Shown here in pieces: positions 44,291 to 53,506 of a stretch of 64,000 nt of DNA; position 1 is the stretch's first letter; every line of letters begins with the position of its first letter. Both the position numbers and the translations under genes were made by a program. Source of the stretch: Burkholderia territorii (GTDB taxonomy: Bacteria > Pseudomonadota > Gammaproteobacteria > Burkholderiales > Burkholderiaceae). Below the pieces are notes generated by a model. That model was not told the origin of the DNA and did no database searches. It saw only the letters and a list, made by a program, of their open reading frames with translations. The stretch covers positions 33,344-97,343 of the forward strand of contig NZ_CADFEJ010000020.1 of NCBI RefSeq assembly GCF_902833055.1, in the 5' to 3' direction.

Positions 44291-45487
44291 ATGAGCAGCA
44301 ATCGAGGTGTCGTCTATCTTGGGCCGGGCAAGGTCGAAGTTCAGAAGATCGATTATCCGAAAATGGTCGATCCGACCGGCCGCGCGATCGGCCACGGTGT
44401 CATCCTGAAAGTGGTGAGCACGAACATCTGCGGCTCCGACCAGCACATGGTGCGCGGCCGCACGACCGCGCCGATCGGCCTCGTCCTCGGTCACGAGATC
44501 ACGGGCGAAGTGGTCGAAGTGGGCCCGGACGTCGAAACGCTGAAGATCGGCGATCTCGTGTCGGTGCCGTTCAACGTCGCCTGCGGCCGCTGCGCGATGT
44601 GCAAGGACACGCATACGGGCGTGTGCCTGAACGTGAACCCTTCGCGCGCCGGCGGTGCCTACGGCTATGTCGACATGGGCGGCTGGATCGGCGGCCAGGC
44701 CGAGTACGTGCTCGTGCCGTACGCCGACTTCAACCTGCTGAAATTCCCGGACCGCGACCAGGCGATGGCGAAGATTCGCGACCTGACCTGCCTGTCCGAC
44801 ATTCTGCCGACCGGTTATCACGGCGCGGTGAGCGCGGGCGTGAAGCCGGGCTCGACGGTCTACATCGCGGGCGCGGGCCCGGTCGGCATGGCGGCGGCGG
44901 CGTCGGCGCGCCTGCTCGGCGCGGCGGTGACGATCGTCGGCGACATGAACGCGGAACGCCTCGCGCACGCGCGTGCGATGGGCTTCGAGACGGTCGACCT
45001 GTCGAAGGACGCGTCGCTCGGCGAGCAGATCGCGCAGATCCTCGGCGTGCCGGAGATCGACTGCGCGGTCGACTGCGTCGGCTTCGAGGCGCACGGCCAC
45101 GGGTCGTCGGGCCATGCCGAGGAGGCGCCCGCGACGGTGCTGAACTCGCTGATGGAAATCACGCGGCCGGCCGGTGCGATCGGTATCCCGGGCCTGTACG
45201 TGACGGACGATCCGGGCGCGAAGGACAAGGCCGCGCAGCACGGCAGCCTGAGCATCCGATTCGGTCTCGGCTGGGCGAAGTCGCACTCGTTCTTCACGGG
45301 CCAGACGCCGGTGCTCAAGTACAACCGCAACCTGATGCAGGCCATCCTGTTCGACCGTCTGCCGATCGCGAAGATCGTCAACGTCGAAGTGATCTCGCTC
45401 GACCAGGCGCCGGAAGGCTACAAGAAGTTCGACGGCGGCGCGCCGCGCAAATTCGTGATTGATCCGCACGGCTTGCTGGCCGCCTGA
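44291..45487 (+). CDS. fdhA: Glutathione-independent formaldehyde dehydrogenase
   Basis: Zinc-dependent medium-chain dehydrogenase (398 residues, the same length as the P. putida enzyme) oxidising formaldehyde to formate with NAD+. Catalytic zinc region NICGSDQHM and GHEITGEVVEVG, structural zinc cysteines CGRCAMCKDTHTGVC, and NAD motif GAGPVGMAAA. It disposes of the formaldehyde released by DgcAB and Sox. In P. aeruginosa fdhA sits next to soxBDAG; here it lies alone, ending in a strong terminator. Confidence 0.95.
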   Translation: MSSNRGVVYLGPGKVEVQKIDYPKMVDPTGRAIGHGVILKVVSTNICGSDQHMVRGRTTAPIGLVLGHEITGEVVEVGPDVETLKIGDLVSVPFNVACGRCAMCKDTHTGVCLNVNPSRAGGAYGYVDMGGWIGGQAEYVLVPYADFNLLKFPDRDQAMAKIRDLTCLSDILPTGYHGAVSAGVKPGSTVYIAGAGPVGMAAAASARLLGAAVTIVGDMNAERLAHARAMGFETVDLSKDASLGEQIAQILGVPEIDCAVDCVGFEAHGHGSSGHAEEAPATVLNSLMEITRPAGAIGIPGLYVTDDPGAKDKAAQHGSLSIRFGLGWAKSHSFFTGQTPVLKYNRNLMQAILFDRLPIAKIVNVEVISLDQAPEGYKKFDGGAPRKFVIDPHGLLAA

Positions 45488-45509
45488 CGCACGAACGACC
45501 GGCATGACG

Positions 45510-45542
45510 CGGGCGGTACCGGAGACGGTGCCGCCCGTTTTT
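45510..45542 (+). terminator. Intrinsic terminator of fdhA
   Basis: An 11-bp stem, CGGGCGGTACC with GGTGCCGCCCG (one G-U pair), around a GGAGAC loop, followed by TTTTT at 45538-45542. A textbook intrinsic terminator 22 nt after the fdhA stop. Confidence 0.85.
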
Positions 45543-45578
45543 CGTTGTGCGCGTGGCTGCAGTCGCGACGTGCCGCGC

Positions 45579-46418
45579 TCAATGGCCGCGATAGACCATC
45601 GCCAATTGGGCTCCGCTCGCCATGGCTCGGTGCCGATGATGCGAATGCACGCTTACGCGGCGTATCGCGTGCCCGCGCCGCGTCGCGGCGGCACCGCCTT
45701 TCCAGTCGGCGACGCGAATGCCGCCGCCGCGCGCGTTGTTCGGTTCGTGAACCGGCGGTGCGTGCCGTGCGAGCGTCGTCGTCGGGCGTGCTGCCGCGTG
45801 TCGGGGCGTGCCGGCATTGCCGCGTTGAGCGGCCGTGGTCGGTCGATCGGTCGCGGTGTCGACATCGGCGTCCGCGAGCCGAGCGGTGTCGACTGCCGCG
45901 CGCTCGGCCGGATGAAATGCCCGGACGGGCGCGGGCCCGACCGGCAGCGTCATCGTGAGCGGGGCGGCCGAGGGCGGGCTGGCCTCGGCCGTCACCGTGC
46001 GCGGCGCGCCCGGTCCGCGACAGGCCGGATCCGCCCGGCACGTCCGGTCATACGTCACATAGCCGCCGACCAGCATCACGAGGGTCAGGATGCTGAGCAG
46101 CGGCGCGCTCGACGCGCGCGGCCGCTGGACCGCCGCGCTTCGCACCGCGGCCGCGACACGCGACGACCACGTCGGGACGGGTGGCGCGTCGTGCGGGGGC
46201 GCGGCCTGCGTGGCGGGCGCTTCGTCGTGCGCTTGACGCAGCGGCGCGAACGGCCAGCCGCCCAGTCCGCAGACGGGGCACTGCTCGCTGGCGCGGAACG
46301 CCATGAAACCGCACTGCCGGCAGCGCTGGCTGACGGTATCGCGCGGCTCCGCACGCAGGTTCAGCGCGCCGCGCAGCGTGTCGCGCGGGCGGATTTTCCG
46401 GTTAGGGAGGACTTGCAT
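45579..46418 (-). CDS. Zinc-ribbon protein with one transmembrane segment
   Basis: A 279-residue protein. Residues about 33-52 hold a zinc ribbon (CRQCG ... CPVCG). One TM segment (LLSILTLVMLVGGYVTY, about 104-120) is followed by a long Ala/Pro/Thr/His-rich low-complexity region, presumably periplasmic. The start ATG at 46418 has GAGG 11 nt upstream. The gene begins 8 nt after the stop of the MocR-type regulator on the same strand. Function unknown; zinc-ribbon-plus-TM proteins of this layout are common in Betaproteobacteria without an assigned role. Confidence 0.65.
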   Translation of the reverse strand: MQVLPNRKIRPRDTLRGALNLRAEPRDTVSQRCRQCGFMAFRASEQCPVCGLGGWPFAPLRQAHDEAPATQAAPPHDAPPVPTWSSRVAAAVRSAAVQRPRASSAPLLSILTLVMLVGGYVTYDRTCRADPACRGPGAPRTVTAEASPPSAAPLTMTLPVGPAPVRAFHPAERAAVDTARLADADVDTATDRPTTAAQRGNAGTPRHAAARPTTTLARHAPPVHEPNNARGGGIRVADWKGGAAATRRGHAIRRVSVHSHHRHRAMASGAQLAMVYRGH

Positions 46419-46426
46419 GATCGTTG

Positions 46427-47848
46427 CTACCTCGTCTGCTGTTGCCGCCCGGCGAGCGTTCCGATGGTCTGCATCGCGTCCTCGACGGCAGGGGTCCACG
46501 GCCGGCCATAGTTCAACCGGACATAGCGGTGAAAGGCGCCCGTCATCGAAAAGATCGGCCCGGGCGCGAGGCTGACCCCGTTCTCCATTGCGTCGCCGAA
46601 CAACTGCATCGCATCCACGTGCGGCGGCAATTCGATCCACAGAAAATATCCGCCGCGCGGCGCATAGACCTCCGTGTCGGCCGGGAAGTACGCGCGGACG
46701 GCCGCGAGCATCTGCGCCTGGTGGGCGGCCAGATTGCGCCGCAGCCTGCGCAGGAAGCGGTCGTACGCACCGTCGCGCAGGTAACTGGACACGGCCATCT
46801 GCGCCGGCACGTCGGCCGCCGGCGCGCTCGCGTTCTTCACCTGCCTGATCTGCTTCACGTAACGTCCGGCCGCGACCCAGCCGACCCGGAAACCGGGGGC
46901 GAGACACTTCGAGAACGAACCGCAATGGAGCACGAGCCCGTTGTCGTCATACAGCTTCGCGGGGCGCGTGGGCGTCGGGCCGAAATGGAGTTCGCCGAAC
47001 ACGTCGTCCTCGATCAACGGCACCTCGCGCGACGTGAGCAGTTCGATCAGCGCGCGCTTGCGTTCGTCGGGCAGCGTCGCGCCGGTCGGGTTGTGGAACG
47101 AGGTCATGAACCAGCACGCACGCACCGGATGCGTGTCGAGCGCTTCGGCGAGCGCGTCGAGATCGAGGCCGGTGCGCGGGTCGACCGGAATCTCGATGGC
47201 CTTCAGATGCAGCCGCTGCACCGCCTGCAGCACCGCAGGGAACGCCGGGCGTTCGATCGCGACGATGTCGCCCGGGCGCGTGAGCGCTTGCAGGCTCAGC
47301 GTCAGCGCTTCCGCCGCGCCCGTCGTGATCACGATTTCTTCCATCGGCAACGACGCGCCCGCGTTCAGGTACCGCAGCGCAATCTGGCGACGCAGCGCCT
47401 CGTTGCCGGGCGGCAGGCCCGCCAGCAGTTTCGCGCGATCCATGTTGCGGGCCGCCGTCGCCGCATATCGCCACAGGCTGCTCATCGGAAACAGCGAATA
47501 ACTGGCGAACGCGGAACCCAGCGGCACGATGTCGTCGCGCTTGAGCGAGTCGATCAGCCGGAACAGCGCATCGTCGTCGGCGGTCTGCGACACAGCGGGT
47601 TTGCGCGGTGTGTCGTGACCGGCGCGCACGCGCTTGTCGTCGACGTTCGCGACGAAATAGCCCGAGCGCGCGCGCGCGACGATCAGGCCCTCGCTTTCGA
47701 GCGTGTAGTACGCGCGAAACACGGTGGAAGGACTTACACGGTAGGCGCGGCACGCCGAGCGCACGGTCGGGATGCGCGCGCCTGCCGGCAGGTCGCCGCG
47801 CCGGATCGAATCGGCAATGGTCTGTGCGAGCACCGCATATCGCTTCAT
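46427..47848 (-). CDS. MocR/GntR-type regulator with aminotransferase domain
   Basis: A 473-residue PdxR/MocR-family protein. The N-terminal GntR winged helix (GARIPTVRSACRAYRVSPSTVFRAYYTLE, about 26-54) is joined to a fold-type I aminotransferase domain. The PLP lysine is in GSFSKCLAPGFRVG (about 312), and the Asn of SFHNPTGATLP is present. The ATG at 47848 has GGAGG 6 nt upstream, better than a GTG at 47869. It probably senses an amino compound and controls nearby genes; the target is not visible. Confidence 0.88.
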   Translation of the reverse strand: MKRYAVLAQTIADSIRRGDLPAGARIPTVRSACRAYRVSPSTVFRAYYTLESEGLIVARARSGYFVANVDDKRVRAGHDTPRKPAVSQTADDDALFRLIDSLKRDDIVPLGSAFASYSLFPMSSLWRYAATAARNMDRAKLLAGLPPGNEALRRQIALRYLNAGASLPMEEIVITTGAAEALTLSLQALTRPGDIVAIERPAFPAVLQAVQRLHLKAIEIPVDPRTGLDLDALAEALDTHPVRACWFMTSFHNPTGATLPDERKRALIELLTSREVPLIEDDVFGELHFGPTPTRPAKLYDDNGLVLHCGSFSKCLAPGFRVGWVAAGRYVKQIRQVKNASAPAADVPAQMAVSSYLRDGAYDRFLRRLRRNLAAHQAQMLAAVRAYFPADTEVYAPRGGYFLWIELPPHVDAMQLFGDAMENGVSLAPGPIFSMTGAFHRYVRLNYGRPWTPAVEDAMQTIGTLAGRQQQTR

Positions 47849-48133
47849 GCCTGGCCTCCGGCCGATCACGGCCGTCGCTGAAAAAAGAGTAGCACGGCGT
47901 CCGCCGCGTTCAATCCCGCCCCCAATCGATTCGTTCGCAACGCGCTGATACGCACGTTTTCGAGCGACTCTGAGCCTTTTCGTCAGACCAGCAAACCGGC
48001 ATTCTTCGCAAGCTTTGTTCCCGCCGCGTGATCGATACGGTGTTCACGCTCCCCCACGGCGGATCCGTGACGCTCGCGCACCGTGTGCGGGACCGGATCT
48101 GCTGCGTCCTTACCTTACCCGGAATCAACCAGC

Positions 48134-49549
48134 GTGAAATCGAAGTTCCTCGTCGCGGGCCTCGTGGTCGGCCTCGCGTTCAACCTGCTGCACGGCGGCG
48201 GCGCCGAAGCAGCCTGCATCAACAATCCGCCGACTCAATCCAACGCGTCGTTTCCAGCCGCACTGACCGGCAAGCTCGTCTATCACAGCTACGTCAAGTA
48301 CGGCGACGGCACGAGCCAGCTGTTCCTGTATGACTTTTCGGCCCGCACGCTCACGCAGTTGAGCAAAAGCAGCTGGGGCATCACCGATCCGATGAACGGC
48401 GTGTTCAGCCCCGACGGCAAGTGGCTTGCGTTCATGGGCATCAGCAATGGCGCGTGGAACGTGTTCATGCTGCAGCTCGGCGCCGGCACGCCGCCGGTCA
48501 ACCTGACGAACAGCACGGGTGCGACGCGCAACGAGGATCCGAAATTCAGCGCCGACGGCAAGACGCTCGTATTCAAGCAGAACGGCGACGTGAAGCAGGG
48601 CACGCTGTCGTACACGAGCGCGGGCCCGGTGTTCACGTCGGTCGTGAGCCTGACCAACGCACCGTCCGGCGCCGAATACTCGATGCCGTTCCTCGCGCCG
48701 GACGCGAGTGCCGTCTATTACGCGACGGGCAGCGGCTCGAACATGGGCCTGATGAAGCGCACGATTGCGACCGGTGCGACGGCGGTGTTCGACCATCCGG
48801 CGGGGCTGCAGACGTACTACCCGATCGTGCGCGGCGACGGCATGGTGTTCTACGCGCGCTGGAAGGACACGGGCGGTGCCGACCAGATCTATGCGAAGAC
48901 CGCAGACCCGGCATCGACGCCGAACGCGCTGCCGATCAGCGACTGCATGAGCAACAACTCGGACCCGGCGCCGGTGAGCGGCACGAACTACGTGTTCTTC
49001 TCGTCGACGACGGCGGGCGGCTACCAGCTCTACGTGGGCGACGTGACGACCGGCCAGCGCTGGAGCCTGTCGCAATTCGGCGTGAACGCCGACACCACCA
49101 AGGCGAAGCTCGGCTCGAGCTACTACGGCGGCCCGGCCGCCGCGCAGCCGACGCTGCTGTCGCAGGGGCGCCCGGCTACCGCGTCGGCGAGCTACAACGC
49201 GTCGTTGACGGCGGACAAGGCGTTCGACGGCAACACGACGAGCACGCGCTGGGATTCGCCGGAAGGTGCGGGCGTCGATCCGCAATGGATTTCGGTCGAT
49301 CTCGGCGCGGTGAAGAAGATCAGCAGCGTCGATCTCTACTGGGACGCCGGCGCGCTCGTCTATCAGATCCAGACGTCCAACGACAACGCGAACTGGACGA
49401 CGGTCTATTCGACGAACAACGGCGTGTCGTACGGTCACGTCACGCTGCCGAACCTGAACGCGCAGGGCCGCTACGTGCGGATGCTGGGCACGAAGCGGGC
49501 GACGCAGTGGGGTTACTCGCTCGACGAGATGCAGGTGTGGGGATCGTAA
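48134..49549 (+). CDS. Secreted TolB-like propeller protein with F5/8 type C (discoidin) domain
   Basis: A 471-residue exported protein. Signal peptide FLVAGLVVGLAFNLLHGGGAEA. Residues about 45-320 carry TolB/WD40-like repeats (GVFSPDGKWLAFMG, PKFSADGKTLVFKQNG, PFLAPDASAVYYA). Residues about 335-470 form a discoidin carbohydrate-binding domain (TADKAFDGNTTSTRWDS, PQWISVDLGAVKKISSVDLYWD, YSLDEMQVWGS). Start is GTG at 48134 (MKSKF), as no ATG precedes the signal peptide closely. Likely binds glycans outside the cell or in the periplasm. Monocistronic, with a strong terminator. Confidence 0.8.
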   Translation: MKSKFLVAGLVVGLAFNLLHGGGAEAACINNPPTQSNASFPAALTGKLVYHSYVKYGDGTSQLFLYDFSARTLTQLSKSSWGITDPMNGVFSPDGKWLAFMGISNGAWNVFMLQLGAGTPPVNLTNSTGATRNEDPKFSADGKTLVFKQNGDVKQGTLSYTSAGPVFTSVVSLTNAPSGAEYSMPFLAPDASAVYYATGSGSNMGLMKRTIATGATAVFDHPAGLQTYYPIVRGDGMVFYARWKDTGGADQIYAKTADPASTPNALPISDCMSNNSDPAPVSGTNYVFFSSTTAGGYQLYVGDVTTGQRWSLSQFGVNADTTKAKLGSSYYGGPAAAQPTLLSQGRPATASASYNASLTADKAFDGNTTSTRWDSPEGAGVDPQWISVDLGAVKKISSVDLYWDAGALVYQIQTSNDNANWTTVYSTNNGVSYGHVTLPNLNAQGRYVRMLGTKRATQWGYSLDEMQVWGS

Positions 49550-49560
49550 GCACCAACGAA

Positions 49561-49587
49561 AAGGCGGCCTTCGAGGCCGCCTTTTTT
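49561..49587. terminator. Bidirectional intrinsic terminator
   Basis: Perfect 10-bp stem, AAGGCGGCCT (49561-49570) with AGGCCGCCTT (49574-49583), followed by TTTTTT. On the other strand AAAA before the stem also gives a T-run. It serves the discoidin gene and the convergent gbdR. Confidence 0.9.
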
Positions 49588-49604
49588 ATCGCGCCACCCC
49601 CGCG

Positions 49605-50630
49605 TCACGCATGAATCAAATGCGCCGGAAACGCCGGCGCACTCGCCGCCGCGCCCTGCGCGAGCGGTGCGACCTGCTTGCGGCGCTCGCGCGTCGGGGC
49701 GACGCCGAACGCATCGCGATAGCTCTTGCTGAAGTGGCAGGCTGACTGGAAGCCGCACGCCATCGTGATGTGCATGATCGACATGTCGGTCTGCAGCAGC
49801 AACTCGCGCGCGCGGCGCAACCGCAGCGTCAGGTAATAGTGGGTGGGCGTCATCCCGAGATGCTCGCGGAACAGGCGCTGCAACTGGCGCTGCGACATGT
49901 TCGCCAGTCGTGCGAGCTCCTCGCGCGACAACGGCTCCTCGATGTTGTTCTCCATCAGCGAGATCACTTCGAACAGCGACTTGTTCGCCGAGCCGAGCCG
50001 CGCGACGAGCGGCATCCGCTGTTGCGCGCTCGTGTCGCGCACGTGTTCGACGATGAACTGCTCGGCGATCTGCGTGACGCGCGCGGTGCCCACGCGCGCG
50101 GCGATCAGGTTCAGCATCATGTCGAGCGGCGCAACGCCGCCCGTGCACGTGATGCGGTCGCGGTCGATCACGAACAGTTCCTTCAGGAAGCGCGTGTCGG
50201 GAAACTCTTCCTTCAGCGCCGACATGTTTTCCCAGTGGATCGCGCATGCGTAGCCGGCGAGCAGCCCCGACTTCGCGAGCGCATAGGTGCCCGTGCACAG
50301 GCTGCCGAGCGGTAGGCCCATGCGCGCGAAGCGGCGCAGCGTCGACAGATGGGCGGGCGTGGTTGCGCGTTGCACGTCGACACCGCCGCACACGAACACG
50401 ATATCCGGCTGCCCCACGCATTCGGCCGGCCCCGTGTCGACCGTGAGGCCGTTGCTCGCCGTGACCGGGCCGCCGTCCGGGCTGATGATCGACCAGCGAT
50501 AGAGCGGCTGCCCGCTCAGGTAGTTCGCCATCCGAAGCACCTCGATCGCATTGGTGAACGCGATCATCGTGAAGTTCGGTAAGGGCATGAACGCGAAGTG
50601 GGACAGCGACGCTGTGCGGTCGGGCGACAT
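49605..50630 (-). CDS. gbdR: GbdR-type AraC-family regulator of glycine betaine catabolism
   Basis: A 341-residue GATase1-like (DJ-1/PfpI) plus AraC HTH regulator. The ligand domain contains GLPLGSLCTGTYALAKSGLL (about 108-127). The C-terminal pair of HTHs is recognisable at LARLANMSQRQLQRLFREH and ITMACGFQSACHFSKSYRDAFG. It lies divergently from glyA and the dipeptidase-dgc-gbc genes, the known targets of GbdR in Pseudomonas, where it responds to betaine and dimethylglycine. P. aeruginosa GbdR is a little longer (about 367). The role as local activator is strongly supported by context. Confidence 0.88.
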   Translation of the reverse strand: MSPDRTASLSHFAFMPLPNFTMIAFTNAIEVLRMANYLSGQPLYRWSIISPDGGPVTASNGLTVDTGPAECVGQPDIVFVCGGVDVQRATTPAHLSTLRRFARMGLPLGSLCTGTYALAKSGLLAGYACAIHWENMSALKEEFPDTRFLKELFVIDRDRITCTGGVAPLDMMLNLIAARVGTARVTQIAEQFIVEHVRDTSAQQRMPLVARLGSANKSLFEVISLMENNIEEPLSREELARLANMSQRQLQRLFREHLGMTPTHYYLTLRLRRARELLLQTDMSIMHITMACGFQSACHFSKSYRDAFGVAPTRERRKQVAPLAQGAAASAPAFPAHLIHA

Positions 50631-51078
50631 GGGGAGCGTTCCTTGAATCTCTAATAGCTTTTCGCCCGAGAGGCACGGATCGGGCTGCCGTATTGTGTGA
50701 GCGAGCGCAACAAGCGTGCCATACGGCTAAACCCTAGCTCCATACGTTGTATGGGCGTGGGCGGGATGTTGCGCTGCACCGTAAGCGGGATTCGCGCACT
50801 TCGGGTGCGCAGCGCAAGCACCGGTGAAGTGCCAGTCCATCGATGAACGGCGCACGCCGGTTTGCATGGCCATCCGAAAAAGCACGATCGATCACTTGTA
50901 CAAAACGGACGCGCATGGCGGAAAAGGCAAAGAACGCGTCTAAATTCATCAATCCGCCGAAAATCCGAACGACAAGAATAGAGCCGTCGGCAGCCTTGCA
51001 CTGGATGCGGTGGAAACCCAGGTACGGCGGGCCTCGCGCTTCGGTTTCACGCCCTCTATTCTTCGTCACGGACGCACT
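50631..51078. promoter_or_regulatory. gbdR-glyA divergent regulatory region with alternative hairpins
   Basis: A 448-bp region. The left arm TTGCGCTGCACC (50769-50780) pairs with GGTGC-GC-AGCGCAA (50804-50817), interrupted by a 2-nt bulge. An inner hairpin, GCGCAC (50794-50799) with GTGCGC (50805-50810), shares the same right-hand bases, so the two folds exclude each other. No glycine-riboswitch motif was recognised. The rest would hold GbdR sites and the glyA promoter. Confidence 0.45.
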
Positions 51079-52353
51079 ATGTCGAACACCCAGCCTTTCT
51101 TCTCGCAGCCCCTTGCCGAGCGCGACGCGCCGGTGCGCAGCGCCATCCTGAAGGAGCTCGAGCGCCAGCAGTCGCAAGTCGAGCTGATCGCGTCGGAAAA
51201 CATCGTGTCGCGCGCGGTGCTGGAGGCACAGGGCTCGGTGCTCACCAACAAGTATGCGGAAGGCTATCCGGGCAAGCGCTACTACGGCGGCTGCGAGTTC
51301 GCGGATGAAGTGGAAGCGCTGGCGATCGAGCGCGTGAAGCAGATCTTCAACGCCGGCTACGCGAACGTGCAGCCGCACTCGGGCGCGCAGGCGAACGGGT
51401 CGGTGATGCTCGCGCTGGCGAAGCCGGGCGACACCGTGCTCGGGATGTCGCTGGACGCCGGCGGCCATCTGACGCACGGCGCGAAGCCGGCGCTGTCGGG
51501 CAAGTGGTTCAACGCCGTGCAATACGGCGTGAACCGCGACACGATGCGGATCGATTACGACCAGGTCGAAGCGCTCGCGCACGAGCACAAGCCGAGCCTG
51601 ATCATCGCAGGCTTCTCGGCGTACCCGCGCGCGCTGGACTTCGCGCGCTTCCGCGCGATCGCCGACAGCGTCGGCGCGAAGCTGATGGTTGACATGGCGC
51701 ACATCGCGGGCGTGATCGCCGCCGGCCGCCATGCGAACCCGGTCGAGCACGCGCACGTCGTCACGTCGACCACGCACAAGACGCTGCGCGGCCCGCGCGG
51801 CGGCTTCGTGCTGACCAACGACGAAGAGATCGCGAAGAAGATCAACTCGGCCGTGTTCCCCGGCCTGCAAGGCGGCCCGCTGATGCACGTGATCGCCGGC
51901 AAGGCCGTCGCGTTCGGCGAAGTGCTGCACGCGGACTTCAAGACCTACATCGACAATGTGCTCGCGAACGCGCAGGCGCTCGGCGATGTGCTGAAGGCGG
52001 GCGGCGTGGATCTCGTCACCGGCGGCACCGACAACCATCTGCTGCTGGTCGACCTGCGCCCGAAGGGCCTGAAGGGCGCGCCGGTCGAGCAGGCGCTGGA
52101 GCGCGCGGGCATCACCTGCAACAAGAACGGCATTCCGTTCGACACCGAGAAGCCGACCGTCACGTCGGGCATCCGCCTCGGCACGCCGGCCGGGACGACG
52201 CGCGGCTTCGGCGTCCCCGAGTTCCGCGAGATCGGCCGCCTGATTCTCGAAGTGTTCGACGCGCTGCGCGCGAACCCGGAAGGCGACCACGCGACCGAAC
52301 AGCGCGTGCGCCGCGAGATTTTCGCGCTCTGCGAGCGCTTCCCGATTTACTGA
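51079..52353 (+). CDS. glyA: Serine hydroxymethyltransferase
   Basis: PLP enzyme (424 residues) that interconverts glycine plus 5,10-methylene-THF with serine. In this pathway it turns betaine-derived glycine into serine for SdaA. Hallmarks are ELIASENIVSRAVLEAQG, YAEGYPGKRYYGG, VDMAHIAGVIAAG and the PLP lysine in VVTSTTHKTLRGPRGG (about 230). The ATG at 51079 starts MSNTQPFFSQPL; the extension from 51010 has no family support. It leads the dipeptidase-dgc-etf-gbc gene set, suggesting a catabolism-dedicated copy. Confidence 0.96.
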   Translation: MSNTQPFFSQPLAERDAPVRSAILKELERQQSQVELIASENIVSRAVLEAQGSVLTNKYAEGYPGKRYYGGCEFADEVEALAIERVKQIFNAGYANVQPHSGAQANGSVMLALAKPGDTVLGMSLDAGGHLTHGAKPALSGKWFNAVQYGVNRDTMRIDYDQVEALAHEHKPSLIIAGFSAYPRALDFARFRAIADSVGAKLMVDMAHIAGVIAAGRHANPVEHAHVVTSTTHKTLRGPRGGFVLTNDEEIAKKINSAVFPGLQGGPLMHVIAGKAVAFGEVLHADFKTYIDNVLANAQALGDVLKAGGVDLVTGGTDNHLLLVDLRPKGLKGAPVEQALERAGITCNKNGIPFDTEKPTVTSGIRLGTPAGTTRGFGVPEFREIGRLILEVFDALRANPEGDHATEQRVRREIFALCERFPIY

Positions 52354-52395
52354 TCGACGACCCCACAAAAGCAGAGACTGGAGCGAGAGGCAGAT

Positions 52396-53367
52396 ATGAG
52401 CACGCTGCATCAGGACAGCATCATCATCGACGGACTGAACATCTCGAAGTTCGAGAAGCCGGTGTTCGAGGACATGCGCCGTGGCGGCATCACGGCCGCG
52501 AACTGCACGGTGTCGGTGTGGGAGAACTTCACCAAGACCGTCGACAACATCGGCGTGATGAAGAAGAAGATCCGCGACAACAGCGAGCTGCTGACGCTGG
52601 TGCGCACGACGGACGACATCTTCCGCGCGAAGAAGGAAGGCAAGACGGGGATCATCCTCGGCTTCCAGAATGCGCACGCGTTCGAGGACAACCTCGGCTA
52701 CATCGAGGCGTTCGCCGACATGGGCGTGCGCGTCGTGCAGCTTTGCTACAACACGCAGAACCTGGTCGGCACGGGCTGCTACGAGCGTGACGGCGGCCTG
52801 TCGGACTTCGGCCGCGAAGTGATCACAGAGATGAACCGCGTCGGCATCATGGTCGACCTGTCGCACGTGGGCGGCAATACGTCGTCGGAGGCGATTGCAT
52901 TCTCGAAGAAGCCGGTGTGCTACTCGCACTGCCTGCCGTCGGGCCTGAAGGAACATCCGCGCAACAAGAGCGATGCACAGCTGAAGGAAATCGCCGACGC
53001 CGGCGGCTTCGTCGGCGTGACGATGTTCGCGCCGTTCCTGAAGCGCGGCATCGAGGCGAACATCGACGACTACATCGAGGCGATCGACTACGTCGTGAAC
53101 CTGATCGGCGAAGACGCAGTCGGCATCGGCACGGACTTCACGCAGGATTTCGCGAAGGAATTCTTCGACATGCTGACGCACGACAAGGGCCGCTATCGCC
53201 AGCTGACGAACTTCGGCAAGGTGATCAACCCGGACGGCATCCGCACGATCGGCGAATTCCCGAACCTGACCGCGGCGATGGAACGCCACGGCTGGAAGGA
53301 GTCCCGCATCCGCAAGATCATGGGCGAGAACTGGGTGCGCGTGTTCAAGGACGTGTGGGGCGCGTAA
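52396..53367 (+). CDS. Membrane dipeptidase (peptidase M19 family) of the betaine cluster
   Basis: A 323-residue M19/renal-dipeptidase-like TIM barrel without signal peptide, so cytoplasmic. Metal-site segments VDLSHVGGNT (about 155), YSHCLP and IGTDFTQDF are present. The N-terminal metal motif is altered: IIIDGLNISKFEKP replaces the usual DGHND/DTHVD, so one zinc ligand pair seems missing. Orthologous genes sit next to dgcAB in Pseudomonas (PA5396 type). The substrate is unknown; it may hydrolyse or isomerise an intermediate rather than a dipeptide. GAGCGAGAGG precedes the ATG. Confidence 0.85.
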   Translation: MSTLHQDSIIIDGLNISKFEKPVFEDMRRGGITAANCTVSVWENFTKTVDNIGVMKKKIRDNSELLTLVRTTDDIFRAKKEGKTGIILGFQNAHAFEDNLGYIEAFADMGVRVVQLCYNTQNLVGTGCYERDGGLSDFGREVITEMNRVGIMVDLSHVGGNTSSEAIAFSKKPVCYSHCLPSGLKEHPRNKSDAQLKEIADAGGFVGVTMFAPFLKRGIEANIDDYIEAIDYVVNLIGEDAVGIGTDFTQDFAKEFFDMLTHDKGRYRQLTNFGKVINPDGIRTIGEFPNLTAAMERHGWKESRIRKIMGENWVRVFKDVWGA

Positions 53368-53506
53368 GCGCCGCCGAGCCCGAGCCGCGACCCGCGATTC
53401 AATACAACAACGATCGGGACGTGCCCGCGCTTGCCGCGCGGGCACGCGGACGATGTCGCGCCTGCGCCCGAACCGCGCGGCCAATTTTCCTCACGGAGTC
53501 ACCACG

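Noticed and set aside
50631..51078. Glycine riboswitch upstream of glyA
   Set aside because: The conserved aptamer sequence blocks were not found; only unrelated hairpins are present.
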